The notes below the pieces were generated by a model. That model had not been told where the DNA came from, made no database searches, and was given only the letters and a program-made list of their open reading frames with translations. This document shows positions 8,318 to 20,806 of a DNA stretch of 64,000 nt, in pieces. The position numbers and the translations under genes were made by a program. Source of the stretch: Massilia sp. Root351. Lineage in GTDB: Bacteria > Pseudomonadota > Gammaproteobacteria > Burkholderiales > Burkholderiaceae_D. Position 1 is the stretch's first letter. Every line of letters begins with the position of its first letter. The stretch spans positions 497,859 through 561,858 of the forward strand of contig NZ_LMDJ01000001.1 of the NCBI RefSeq assembly GCF_001425045.1, read 5' to 3'.

Positions 8318-9565
8318 ATGGGTGTACTCAAGACTTTGATTCATAGCGTAGGCCGCTTTTCCCTGCTTTGGTACGCCATAGTCGGCGCCCACACCCATGC
8401 GCATGCCGCCGAGCCGGCGCAGCCGAAAGGTTCGCTGGTCATCATCGGCGGCGGCCTGCGCGGCGACAATGCCGACATCTGGCAGCGCATCGTCCAGCTG
8501 GCGGGCGGCAAGGGCGCCCGCATCGCCGTTTTCCCTTCGGCCGCCGGAACCCCGGAACGCTCCGGCCAGGCCATCATCGGCTATCTGAAGCGCTATGGCG
8601 CCGACCCTTTCCTGGTGCCGATCGCCGTCAAGCTGGCCAATAGCGACTACCGCAAGGCGGCCGACGACATGACCCTGGCCGACCGCGTGCGGCGCGCCGA
8701 CGGCGTGTATTTCGCCGGCGGCGACCAGGGCCGCATCACGCAGGCGCTGGTGCGCGCGGACGGCACCCGCACCGCGGCGCTGGACGCGATCTGGGACATC
8801 TACCGGCGCGGCGGCGTGATCGCCGGCACCAGCGCCGGCGCGGCCATCATGAGCAGCACCATGTTCTACGACGCGCGCCGCGTGCTGGCCACGCTGCAGG
8901 AGGGCGTGGCCGACGGCAAGGACATCGCGCCCGGCCTGGGCTTCATCGGCGACGACATCTTCGTCGACCAGCACCTGCTGATACGCGGCCGCTTCGCGCG
9001 CATGATCCCGGCCATGCTGAAGAAGGGCTACCAGCTCGGCCTGGGCATCGACGAGAACAGCGCCATGGTGGTCAACGCCAAGCGCGAGGTGGAGATCATC
9101 GGCTACCGCGGCGCCATGCTGCTGGACCTGTCGCGCGCCACCATGGATTCCGAATCGAGCGCCTTCAACGTCAGCAATATCCTGATCAGCTACCTGGACC
9201 GGGGCGACAAGTTCAACATCGCCACCCAGACCTTCACGCCGGCGCCGGACAAGGCCGACGGACGGCTGGACAACACGCGGCCGGTGCGGCGCGGCGCGGT
9301 CTACAGCAACGACATCCTGGGCAACAGCGCGGTGGTGGACCTGATGGAAAAGCTGATCGACAGCGACCAGCAGGACGCCATCGGCATCGCCAGCGGCGAC
9401 CCGCGCGGCACGGCGCCGGAGATCGGCTTCGAGTTCCGCTTCTCCAAAACGCCCGAGAGCACCGGCTACCTGTCGTCGGTGGTGGAGGCGTACTCGATCC
9501 TGAACCTGCGGCTCGATATCCGTCCCATAGAAGTGCAACGTCCGCTGTACAAATACAAGAACTAA
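8318..9565 (+). CDS. secreted cyanophycinase (peptidase family S51)
   Basis: 415 residues. A hydrophobic N-terminus ending ...HTHAHAAEP suggests export. KGSLVIIGGGLRGDN opens the S51 fold; the nucleophile serine lies in IAGTSAGAAIM near residue 173, and VYFAGGDQGRI and GLGFIGDDIFVDQHLLIRGR are conserved cyanophycinase segments. The enzyme is expected to cut the storage polymer cyanophycin (multi-L-arginyl-poly-L-aspartate) to beta-Asp-Arg dipeptides outside the cytoplasm, like the CphE type. The long C-terminal part from about residue 300 exceeds the minimal intracellular CphB. No cyanophycin synthetase is seen nearby, which fits use of polymer released by other organisms. Confidence 0.92.
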   Translation: MGVLKTLIHSVGRFSLLWYAIVGAHTHAHAAEPAQPKGSLVIIGGGLRGDNADIWQRIVQLAGGKGARIAVFPSAAGTPERSGQAIIGYLKRYGADPFLVPIAVKLANSDYRKAADDMTLADRVRRADGVYFAGGDQGRITQALVRADGTRTAALDAIWDIYRRGGVIAGTSAGAAIMSSTMFYDARRVLATLQEGVADGKDIAPGLGFIGDDIFVDQHLLIRGRFARMIPAMLKKGYQLGLGIDENSAMVVNAKREVEIIGYRGAMLLDLSRATMDSESSAFNVSNILISYLDRGDKFNIATQTFTPAPDKADGRLDNTRPVRRGAVYSNDILGNSAVVDLMEKLIDSDQQDAIGIASGDPRGTAPEIGFEFRFSKTPESTGYLSSVVEAYSILNLRLDIRPIEVQRPLYKYKN

Positions 9566-9621
9566 TGCGGCGCGGGCTGTCTTAGAATACCGGGCACACA
9601 ACCCCGGTACAAGGACCCGCC

Positions 9622-11082
9622 ATGACCCTCACCACCAAGGCCCGCGCCGCATTGCTCGGCGCGGCGCTTGCCCTGTCTTTCCCCGCCTTCGCCGCACCCT
9701 ACGCCGTGCCCGCCACGGCAAAGGCTGCCGTTCCCGCCACCGTGCGCCTGGACTATCTGCACACCGGCAACGCCCTCAACGAGCAGTACTCGATCGACCG
9801 CGTGGTGATCGAGCCGCTGCCGTGGGCCGGCAAGCTGTCGCGCAGCCTGGACGACACCGACCGCGGCGTGAACCGGGTGGAAGTGGTGGACGCCAGGAGC
9901 GGCGACCTGCTGTACTCGCGCGGCTTCTCCACCATTTTCGGCGAATGGCGCAGCACCGAGGAAGCGCAGAAGATGAGCCGGGGCTTCCAGGAGTCGGTGC
10001 GCTTTCCCAAGCCGGACCGCCCGGTGAAGGTGCGCATCCTCAAGCGCGACGAGCGCAACGCCTTCTCGGTGGTGTGGAGCGTGGAGATCGACACCGACGC
10101 GCCGGACGTGGTGCGCAAGCAGGAGCCGGCGCCGGCCAAGCCGATCCCGATCCGCGTCAGCGGCCCCTCGCCGGACAAGGTGGACCTGCTGATCATGGGC
10201 GACGGCTACACCAAGGCCGACATGCCCAGGTTCGAGGCCACCGCGCGCCGCCTGGCGGACTACCTGTTCAGCGTGTCGCCGTTCAAGGAGCGCGCCAAGG
10301 ACTTCAACGTGTGGGGCCTGGCCGTGCCGACCCAGGAGTCCGGCGTGTCGCGCCCGTCCACCGGCGTGCACCACGCCTCGCCGCTGGGCACCCGCTACGA
10401 CATCTTCGGCAGCGAGCGCTATGTGCTGGCGCTGGACAACCGCGCGCTGCGCGACATCGCCCAGCATGCGCCGTACGAGTTCATCGAGATCCTGGTCAAC
10501 AACGACACCTATGGCGGCGGCGGCATCTATGGGCAGTTCAGCACCGCCGCGGCCAACAGCGACTGGGCCAACTACCTGTTCGTGCACGAATTCGGCCACC
10601 ATTTCGCCGGCCTGGCGGACGAGTACTACACCTCGCCGGTGGCCTACCAGTCCACCGGCGAGCGGGTGGAACCGTGGGAGCCCAACGCCACCGCGCTGCG
10701 CGACCCGTCCAAGCTGAAGTGGAAGCACCTGGCCAACGCCGCCACGCCGCTGCCCACGCCGTGGCCGAAAGCCGAGTACGAGGCGCACTCGCGCGAGTAC
10801 CAGAAGACGCGCGCCGCGCTGCGCAAGGCCAACCGTCCCGAGTCCGAAATGAGCGCGCTGTTCAAGGAAGACCTGGCGTGGACCAACAAGCTGTTCTCGG
10901 CCGCGCCGCACAAGCATGAAGTGGGCGCCTTCGAAGGCGCCAACTACGAAGCCACCGGCTACTACCGCCCGGCGCAGCAATGCCTGATGTTCGACCGCAG
11001 CGAGAAGTTCTGTGCCGTGTGCAGCGAGGCGGTGGGACAAACCATCGACCTGTATTCGCGCGATCCCGGTGAACCTCGTTAA
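9622..11082 (+). CDS. secreted M64 (IgA-peptidase-like) metallopeptidase
   Basis: 486 residues. The signal peptide MTLTTKARAALLGAALALSF ends at AFA. An N-terminal beta-rich domain (to about residue 170) precedes the catalytic domain, which opens with KVDLLIMGDGYT. The zinc motif HEFGHHFAGLADEY starts at residue 322: HExxH plus a downstream Asp/Glu, as in family M64. C-terminal YRPAQQCLMF and FCAVCSEA contain a Cys cluster seen in this family. AAGGA lies 7 bases before the ATG. The gene starts 56 bp after the cyanophycinase stop, so it may be co-transcribed. The true substrate is unknown; the IgA name comes from one family member. Confidence 0.9.
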   Translation: MTLTTKARAALLGAALALSFPAFAAPYAVPATAKAAVPATVRLDYLHTGNALNEQYSIDRVVIEPLPWAGKLSRSLDDTDRGVNRVEVVDARSGDLLYSRGFSTIFGEWRSTEEAQKMSRGFQESVRFPKPDRPVKVRILKRDERNAFSVVWSVEIDTDAPDVVRKQEPAPAKPIPIRVSGPSPDKVDLLIMGDGYTKADMPRFEATARRLADYLFSVSPFKERAKDFNVWGLAVPTQESGVSRPSTGVHHASPLGTRYDIFGSERYVLALDNRALRDIAQHAPYEFIEILVNNDTYGGGGIYGQFSTAAANSDWANYLFVHEFGHHFAGLADEYYTSPVAYQSTGERVEPWEPNATALRDPSKLKWKHLANAATPLPTPWPKAEYEAHSREYQKTRAALRKANRPESEMSALFKEDLAWTNKLFSAAPHKHEVGAFEGANYEATGYYRPAQQCLMFDRSEKFCAVCSEAVGQTIDLYSRDPGEPR

Positions 11083-11100
11083 CGTTTGGTAACGTTTGAT
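11080..11100 (+). promoter_or_regulatory. tandem 10-bp direct repeat upstream of the Ala/Lys-rich gene
   Basis: AACGTTTGGT (11081-11090) is followed directly by AACGTTTGAT (11091-11100), then by the related TACGTGT. Ten-base spacing puts the copies on one helix face, typical for a tandem response-regulator site. The first copy overlaps the stop codon of the M64 gene. The regulator is unknown. Confidence 0.45.
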
Positions 11101-11207
11101 ACGTGTACTTAGTGCGCCACCGTACAGATGGCAAAGGTAGCTCAGCATATTCTGGACCCGTGACAAGAAACAAGCACATCCCAGAAAACTACTGAAAGGT
11201 CCATACC

Positions 11208-11684
11208 ATGAATAAGCTGATTGCTACCCTGATCGCAGGTCTGTTTGCCAGCGCCGCCATGGCGCAAACCCCGGCGCCAGCCGCCGACGTTGCCAAGGCC
11301 CAGGCCAAGGCCGAAAAATCGGTAGCCAAAGCCGAAGCCAAGGAAATGAAAAAGGACGCCGCTGCCGATGAAGACGTAGCGAAAGCCCAGGCCAAGGCCG
11401 ACGAAAAAGTCGCCAAGGCCCATGCCAAGGCCGAAAAGACCCATATGAAGGGCGAAGAAAAGATCGCCAAGGCCGACCCTGAAGACAAGGTGAAAGCCGA
11501 AGCCAAGGCCGACAAGAAAATGGCCGACGCCAACATGAAGGTCGACAAGACCACCGCCAAGGCCGACGCCAAGGTAGCCAAGGAAAAGGCTGAAGCGATG
11601 GAAGACAAAGCCATTGCCGCCGCCAAGACCAACGAGGTGAAAGCGAAAGCCGCTGCCGACGTGAAAGCAGCCACCGTCAAGTAA
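11208..11684 (+). CDS. exported Ala/Lys-rich helical protein
   Basis: 158 residues. The signal peptide MNKLIATLIAGLFASAAMAQ is clear. The mature part is almost only Ala, Lys, Glu and Asp, in irregular repeats built on VAKAQAKA(D/E)K, predicting one long, highly charged helix. It resembles late-embryogenesis-like or colicin-stalk low-complexity proteins but I recognise no family. GAAAGG lies 11 bases before the ATG. The gene is monocistronic: a good terminator follows at 11743-11764. A tandem repeat upstream (11080-11100) suggests regulated expression, possibly in envelope stress; that is a guess. Confidence 0.75.
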   Translation: MNKLIATLIAGLFASAAMAQTPAPAADVAKAQAKAEKSVAKAEAKEMKKDAAADEDVAKAQAKADEKVAKAHAKAEKTHMKGEEKIAKADPEDKVKAEAKADKKMADANMKVDKTTAKADAKVAKEKAEAMEDKAIAAAKTNEVKAKAAADVKAATVK

Positions 11685-11742
11685 GGGCTAGCGCGGCGGG
11701 GGGGGGCGGCGCGCGCGCCTGACCCGCCGTATCGCTCAGGAA

Positions 11743-11764
11743 GGGGCCGGAGACGGCCCCTTTT
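11743..11764 (+). terminator. intrinsic terminator
   Basis: GGGGCCG (11743-11749), GAGA tetraloop, CGGCCCC (11754-11760), then TTTT. It ends the Ala/Lys-rich gene and lies just beyond the convergent GGDEF gene. Confidence 0.85.
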
Positions 11765-11765
11765 C

Positions 11766-13166
11766 TTATGCCGATTCCACCCGGTTGCGGCCCGATTGCT
11801 TGGCCTTGTACAAGGCGGCGTCGGCGCGCGACAGCATGGTTTCCACCGGCGTGCCGCTGTCCGCCGCGCAGTGCACGCCGATGCTCACCGTGGCGTTGAG
11901 CAGCTTGCCGTCCCCTACGGCCACCGTGTGCCGCGCGAACGCGTCGCAGATGCGCTGGGCGATCAGGCGCGCGTCTTCTTCGCTGCAGCCGGGCAGCAGC
12001 ACCGCGAATTCTTCCCCTCCCAGCCTGCCCAGCAGGTCGCCGCCGCGCAAACAGCCTTCGGCAATGCGCGCGAAATTGATCAGCACCGTGTCCCCGGCCG
12101 CATGGCCATGGCTGTCGTTGACCTTCTTGAAGAAATCGATGTCCATCATCAGGACGGCCAGCGGGCGCCGCATCAGTTGCGGCGTGGCCAGCAGCTCGCC
12201 GGTGCGCAGCATGAAGCCGCCCCGGTTCAGCACGTGCGTGAGCGGGTCGTGCGAGGCGGCGTATTTCAGGCGCTCGAGCAGCTCGTTGCGCGCCACCATC
12301 ACGCTGGCCACCGTCAGCGGCGCCAGCGCCGTCAGCGTCACGCCCACCCGCAGCGACATGATGGCCTGCTGGGTGTCGAAGTTGGCGCCGATGACCAGCG
12401 TGCCGCTGGAGATGGCCAGCAGGGTCCACATGGAAAAGAACAGCGTGATGCCGGCCGTGGCGAACAGGCTGTAGGTCAGCGCGCACCACAGCATGGCGGG
12501 GATGGGGTAGGGGATCACGCCCGGTCCGCCCAGCTGGGTGCCCAGCCACAGGCTGCCGGCGAAGGCGGCCAGGGGCGCCACTTGCTCCAGGCGCCAGCTG
12601 GGCCAGTCGGCCCGCCGCCGGTGCGCCTTCATCCAGACGCGCAGGTCCGGGAAAGTCAGCATCACCGGCAAAATGGCGATGTAGTTCACCAGCTCGGTGG
12701 AGAACCAGAATGCGAAGCCGTAGGCGGGGCTGCCGCCGAACAGCACCGGGTGAATGAAAATGCCCGCCACGCCGGCCGCCGCTGCCGCGCTCACGACCAC
12801 CAGCACGAAGCGCAGCATGGAGCGCGGGTGGCGCAGGCGCTGGTGGTCGGCGCTCATGCGCGCCAGCAGCGCGTAGCCGGTGAGCACGCCCATCAGGTTG
12901 GTGCAGGTGAGCATGGCGCTTTTGGGCCAGCCGTGCTGCATATAGAGGTCGGCCAGCATGTAGCCGGCGGCGGCGGCCAGCCAGTGCAGAAGATTGGGGG
13001 GATGCTGGCGCCGCAGCAGCAGGCCGACCAGCACCGCGTTGGTGGGCCAGAACGCGGCCAGCACGCCGGGCGGCGCGGTGTAGATGCCGAAGATGGAGCA
13101 GGCGAAGACCACTGCGCCGACCAGCAGCGCATCCTTGAAGTCAAAGCCGGAACGGCCGTTGCTCAT
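11766..13166 (-). CDS. MASE1-GGDEF diguanylate cyclase
   Basis: 466 residues. About eight hydrophobic segments fill residues 10-295 and match the MASE1 membrane sensor pattern (PPGVLAAFWPTNAVLVGLL). The cytoplasmic GGDEF domain begins at HDPLTHVLNRGGF; the active-site loop is GGEEF at about residue 380, with DIDFFKKVNDSHGHAAGD supplying the metal-binding and GTP-binding residues. It should therefore make cyclic di-GMP. An obvious RxxD inhibitory site is not present just before GGEEF (LLGRLGGEEF). The input signal is unknown. It is transcribed alone, in the same direction as parC, which starts 2.5 kb upstream. Confidence 0.93.
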   Translation of the reverse strand: MSNGRSGFDFKDALLVGAVVFACSIFGIYTAPPGVLAAFWPTNAVLVGLLLRRQHPPNLLHWLAAAAGYMLADLYMQHGWPKSAMLTCTNLMGVLTGYALLARMSADHQRLRHPRSMLRFVLVVVSAAAAAGVAGIFIHPVLFGGSPAYGFAFWFSTELVNYIAILPVMLTFPDLRVWMKAHRRRADWPSWRLEQVAPLAAFAGSLWLGTQLGGPGVIPYPIPAMLWCALTYSLFATAGITLFFSMWTLLAISSGTLVIGANFDTQQAIMSLRVGVTLTALAPLTVASVMVARNELLERLKYAASHDPLTHVLNRGGFMLRTGELLATPQLMRRPLAVLMMDIDFFKKVNDSHGHAAGDTVLINFARIAEGCLRGGDLLGRLGGEEFAVLLPGCSEEDARLIAQRICDAFARHTVAVGDGKLLNATVSIGVHCAADSGTPVETMLSRADAALYKAKQSGRNRVESA

Positions 13167-13243
13167 GACATCCCTCCACCCGAATCAGCCCATTGTGAGC
13201 ATGTCGATAGCCCAAGTCAATTGGGTGGAGGACCGGGATTGCC

Positions 13244-15724
<2,481 letters not shown>

Positions 15725-15744
15725 ATCAGATAACGTGTGCTGTA

Positions 15745-17742
<1,998 letters not shown>

Positions 17743-17811
17743 ACGTGATCAAGCTAGGTTGTGCGGTTCTTATTGGTGCGGCAGCTCATCTGCTCAGTGC
17801 GATGCAAAATG

Positions 17812-17827
17812 CTGTGATTATATACAG
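17812..17827 (-). promoter_or_regulatory. LexA-type SOS box overlapping the parE promoter
   Basis: CTGTGATTATATACAG matches the proteobacterial LexA consensus CTGT-N8-ACAG with an AT-rich centre. On the minus strand it includes TATAAT (plus-strand 17817-17822), a perfect -10 for parE about 75 bp from its start codon. No good -35 is seen. It is also 190 bp upstream of the divergent gene at 18019, so the target is not certain. Confidence 0.6.
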
Positions 17828-18018
17828 TTATTTCGCTCCGGAAGTGCTTTCTGCGCAACGCCGGCAGGCGCGCTTGCTTGCGCATTCTATCCGCAACCGG
17901 CGGCAACGGCGGGATTCACGGCGCTGGAAATGGCGGGCAGTTGTGGTTAAATGGGGAAAAGCGCTGTCAATATCACCACGGTTCACCACGTTTGACCTCG
18001 TTGAAGCACGCCGCGTCC

Positions 18019-18888
18019 ATGAATGCAGACACCTTTCCGTTCGCAGTGCGCCTGATCGGCTTTGCCGGGGCGCAGGCCGATGCCCTGGCGGCGGCGCTCG
18101 GCCGCACGCCACCGGGCGGGCCGGCGTATTTTTGCGTGTCGGCCGACAGTTTGCAAGAGCCGGACCTGTTGCTGGTCAACGGCGCGGACCTGAAGGCGCT
18201 GGCCGCGCTGGCCACGCTCAGCCCGGGCGACGTGCGCCCGGCGCTGCTGCTGGGCGCCGCGGCGCCTGCATTGGCGCCGGCCTATCCGTCGCTGCCGCTG
18301 CCGTGCGACGACGACAGCCTGCACGCCGAGCTGGCGCGCCTGGTGGAACGCCGCGCCGACGCGCTGGCCAGGCTGGCCGGCACCGGCCGGCCGCCGCCGG
18401 CCGAGCGGCGCACCCGCGCGCGGCTGGACCTGGACCTGACCGATCCCTCCGACTACGCTGTCCAGCGCAGCCCGGCCGAAGACAGGCGCGGCGCCGTGCT
18501 GGTGGTGGACCGCAACGCGCGCTTCAGCCAGCACATCGGCAAACTGCTCAAGCCCTGGGATGTAGCGACCCTGTGGGCGTCGGACGAGCCGTCGGCGCTG
18601 GCCGCCTGCGCGGACGCGCCGCAGATGCTGGCGCCGGTGGCGGTGGTGCTGGTCAATACGTCGCTGGCCGGGATCGATCCCTACGCGCTGTGCGCCGCGC
18701 TGCGCGCGCAGGGCGGGGTGGCCGGCGGCGTGGCGGTGCGCGCCCCGGACGTCATCTTCACGGTGTCGCGCGGCTATCCCTATGACAGCGCGCGCGCCCG
18801 CGCCGCAGGCGCCGCCGGCCTGCTCGACAAACCCGTCTCCGACCCCACGCTGCGCGCGGTGCTCATGAAGCTGATGCGCCTGGCCTGA
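18019..18888 (+). CDS. pseudo-receiver (degenerate response-regulator) protein
   Basis: 289 residues from ATG 18019. The N-terminal 150 residues are Ala/Leu-rich and not recognised. The C-terminal 125 look like a CheY-type receiver: GAVLVVDRNARFSQHIGKLL (acidic region), then VAVVLVNTSLAGIDPYALC and LLDKPVSDPTLRAVL with the conserved Lys-Pro. The phospho-acceptor aspartate is replaced by Asn (LVNTSL), so ordinary phosphorylation is unlikely. There is no DNA-binding domain. It is probably a protein-interaction or signalling module. It is divergent from parE; function unknown. Confidence 0.7.
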   Translation: MNADTFPFAVRLIGFAGAQADALAAALGRTPPGGPAYFCVSADSLQEPDLLLVNGADLKALAALATLSPGDVRPALLLGAAAPALAPAYPSLPLPCDDDSLHAELARLVERRADALARLAGTGRPPPAERRTRARLDLDLTDPSDYAVQRSPAEDRRGAVLVVDRNARFSQHIGKLLKPWDVATLWASDEPSALAACADAPQMLAPVAVVLVNTSLAGIDPYALCAALRAQGGVAGGVAVRAPDVIFTVSRGYPYDSARARAAGAAGLLDKPVSDPTLRAVLMKLMRLA

Positions 18889-18924
18889 TCTATACGCCGC
18901 GTATACGCCCGCCACACCTCTTTT

Positions 18925-18956
18925 TAGGCCGTTTTTACGGGCCGGCCGATAAGCTG
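18925..18956 (+). promoter_or_regulatory. putative torF promoter sharing a motif with the kdp promoter
   Basis: The segment has T-runs (CTTTTTAGG, GTTTTTACGG) followed by GCCGATAAGCTG (18945-18956). The same 12 bases occur at 20762-20773 in front of kdp, again preceded by CTTT...TTTTA. GATAAG could be the -10. The start codon of torF is about 200 bp downstream. Confidence 0.45.
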
Positions 18957-19157
18957 CCGGACAGGCGGACCGGGCCAGACAGCACCAGCTGATCGCCCGC
19001 TTGCACTCGGCCCGCATCCGATCCGGGCTTGCGCGTGACGTCGGCTGCCCTGGCTTGCACCGTCGTCCACAAGGACAAGGCGGCCGATGGCATGCCCGGC
19101 TTGTACCGCGACGTGTTCGCCGCCTGACCAATCCACCCACCTGAGAAAGATTGCACC
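18957..19157. other. long leader or gene remnant upstream of torF
   Basis: No complete gene is visible. About 60 bases ending in TGA near 19127 read as high-GC3 coding-like sequence (HKDKAADGMPGLYRDVFAA), which could be the tail of a decayed gene. It may equally be chance. Confidence 0.3.
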
Positions 19158-19916
19158 ATGAAGAAATCGCTGCTTCCCGCCGCCATCGCGGCCGTACTTT
19201 CCGCTATGCTGGCCGTGCCGGCGCACGCCGGAGAACAGGCGCCGGACCGCGGCCTGGTCTACAATGCGGCCGCCACGTCGGACTATCGCTACCGGGGCAT
19301 TTCCCAGACCCGGCTGCAGCCCGCGCTGCAAGGCGGCGCTGACTATGTGCATGCCCCGAGCGGCTTCTACGCCGGCGCCTGGGGCTCCAGCATCAAGTGG
19401 ACAGGCGACGCCGGCGGCGACGGCAGCGTGGAGCTGGACCTGTACGCAGGCAAGCGCGGCGTGCTGGGCGCGGACGTGTCCTACGACGTCGGCGTGCTGA
19501 CCTATGTTTATCCGTCCAACGGGCTGAAACGCGTGGCCGGCTTCGCCAACGCCGACACCACCGAAGTCTACGGCCAGCTGGGCTACGGTCCGGCCTATGT
19601 CAAGTATTCGCACGCGGTGACCAATCTGTTCGGCTTTGTCGACAGCAAGAACAGCGGCTACCTGGACGCAGGCGTCAATCTCGAGGCGGGCGGCGGCTAC
19701 ACCGTCAACCTGCACGCCGGCCACCAGAAGGTGAAAAATGCCGGCCAGGCCGACTACACCGACTGGAAAATCGGCGCCACCAAGGACTTCGGCGTGGTCA
19801 CCGGCGCGCTGGCCGTGGTCGGCACCAACGCCGGAAAAGCCGCCTACGCCTCGCCCGCCAATGGCAAGTTCCTGGGCAAGACCGCGCTGGTGCTGACCGT
19901 CAGCAAAGTGTTCTAG
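19158..19916 (+). CDS. TorF-family putative porin
   Basis: 252 residues. Signal peptide MKKSLLPAAIAAVLSAML...AHAG, then a beta-barrel pattern of alternating hydrophobic residues with the family opening VYNAAATSDYRYRGISQTR and a terminal aromatic residue (VSKVF), the usual outer-membrane assembly signal. The family (gcw_chp/TorF) is defined by sequence and generally placed in the outer membrane; its solute is not known. The upstream region shares a 12-base block and T-rich elements with the kdp promoter, so expression may follow potassium starvation; this is inferred only from the shared motif. Confidence 0.87.
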   Translation: MKKSLLPAAIAAVLSAMLAVPAHAGEQAPDRGLVYNAAATSDYRYRGISQTRLQPALQGGADYVHAPSGFYAGAWGSSIKWTGDAGGDGSVELDLYAGKRGVLGADVSYDVGVLTYVYPSNGLKRVAGFANADTTEVYGQLGYGPAYVKYSHAVTNLFGFVDSKNSGYLDAGVNLEAGGGYTVNLHAGHQKVKNAGQADYTDWKIGATKDFGVVTGALAVVGTNAGKAAYASPANGKFLGKTALVLTVSKVF

Positions 19917-19928
19917 GCTGCACGCGAC

Positions 19929-20642
19929 TCAGTCGCCCAGCGAAGCCGCCAGCGTCAGGCCAATGGCGAGATAGCGCTCGGCGCCGCGGCGTCCGGCGCG
20001 GTCGCCGTAGCCGATGTCGATATCGGCCCGGCCGGGGACCAGGCTGTAGCGCGCGCCCAGCTGCACATAGCTGCCGGCGCGCTGCCGTCCGTAGGCCTCC
20101 AGCGTGAGGGCGGCGCGTTCGCCGGCCGCCAGCTCCAGCCCCAGCGCCCAGCTGCGCTGCACGCCTGGGCTGGGCTGGTCCTGCCGGCCGCGCTGGCGCA
20201 GCCAGCCCAGGTTCGCGTGCAGCATGGCGCGCTGGCCCGCCAGTTCCACACTGAGCGGCAAGTTCAGCGACAGGTCGCCGCGCCCGCCAGATCCGGCGCG
20301 GAACTGGTCGGCCAGCACCAGGCCCAGTCCCCAGCCATCGTCCTGCGGGGCGCGCAGCATCGTTTTCGCCTGCAGCAGCGCCAGTGACATGGCGGCGCTA
20401 TCCTGCAGGTCGCGCGTGCGTCCGGCGCCCGCCGCCAACTCCCATCCACCACCGAAGTTACACGCCGGGACCGCCCAGTACTCGTCCTGCGCGCGGCTGT
20501 GTTGCGTCCACGTCTCCAGCTGGCATTGGCGCGGATCGAGGATGGCGGCGTCGTCCGCTGCCATGGGACGGCCGGCCTGCGCGGCTGGCGCGCACAGGGA
20601 CAAGAGCAGGGCGTTGCGCCAAGCGGATCGGATTTTTTGCAT
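19929..20642 (-). CDS. predicted outer-membrane beta-barrel protein, unknown function
   Basis: 237 residues from ATG 20642, which has AGGAG six bases upstream (an in-frame ATG farther upstream would precede the signal sequence). MQKIRSAWRNALLLSLCAPAAQAG is a signal peptide. The mature part contains two cysteines (CQLETW and ACNFGG) and repeated amphipathic strands such as AALTLEAYGRQRAGSYVQLGARYSL, ending with a strand and SLGD. I do not recognise a family beyond 'transporter-like outer-membrane protein'. It is convergent with torF and divergent from kdp, with a KdpE-like site in the shared upstream region. Confidence 0.65.
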   Translation of the reverse strand: MQKIRSAWRNALLLSLCAPAAQAGRPMAADDAAILDPRQCQLETWTQHSRAQDEYWAVPACNFGGGWELAAGAGRTRDLQDSAAMSLALLQAKTMLRAPQDDGWGLGLVLADQFRAGSGGRGDLSLNLPLSVELAGQRAMLHANLGWLRQRGRQDQPSPGVQRSWALGLELAAGERAALTLEAYGRQRAGSYVQLGARYSLVPGRADIDIGYGDRAGRRGAERYLAIGLTLAASLGD

Positions 20643-20705
20643 GGGGACTCCTGGAACGGCGTCAGCATAGGGCGGCGCGGCGGCGATGTCCGTCATCACA
20701 GGCAA

Positions 20706-20773
20706 TTTTTACGGCTTGTTTACACCCGCCCCGCCAGTCTTTACACCGATTTTAGACCCCTGCCGATAAGCTG
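20706..20773 (+). promoter_or_regulatory. kdp promoter region with KdpE-like operator
   Basis: TTTTTACGGCTTGTTTACACC followed by CGCCCCGC (from 20706) closely resembles the E. coli KdpE site (T-rich, then TTTACACCCCGCCCG). TTTACACC is repeated 21 bp apart (20719-20726 and 20740-20747), two helical turns. GATAAG at 20765-20770 may be the -10, about 40 bp before the first small ORF. Confidence 0.65.
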
Positions 20774-20806
20774 GAAACATCAAAACAAGACCTGCGAGGG
20801 CTTCAA

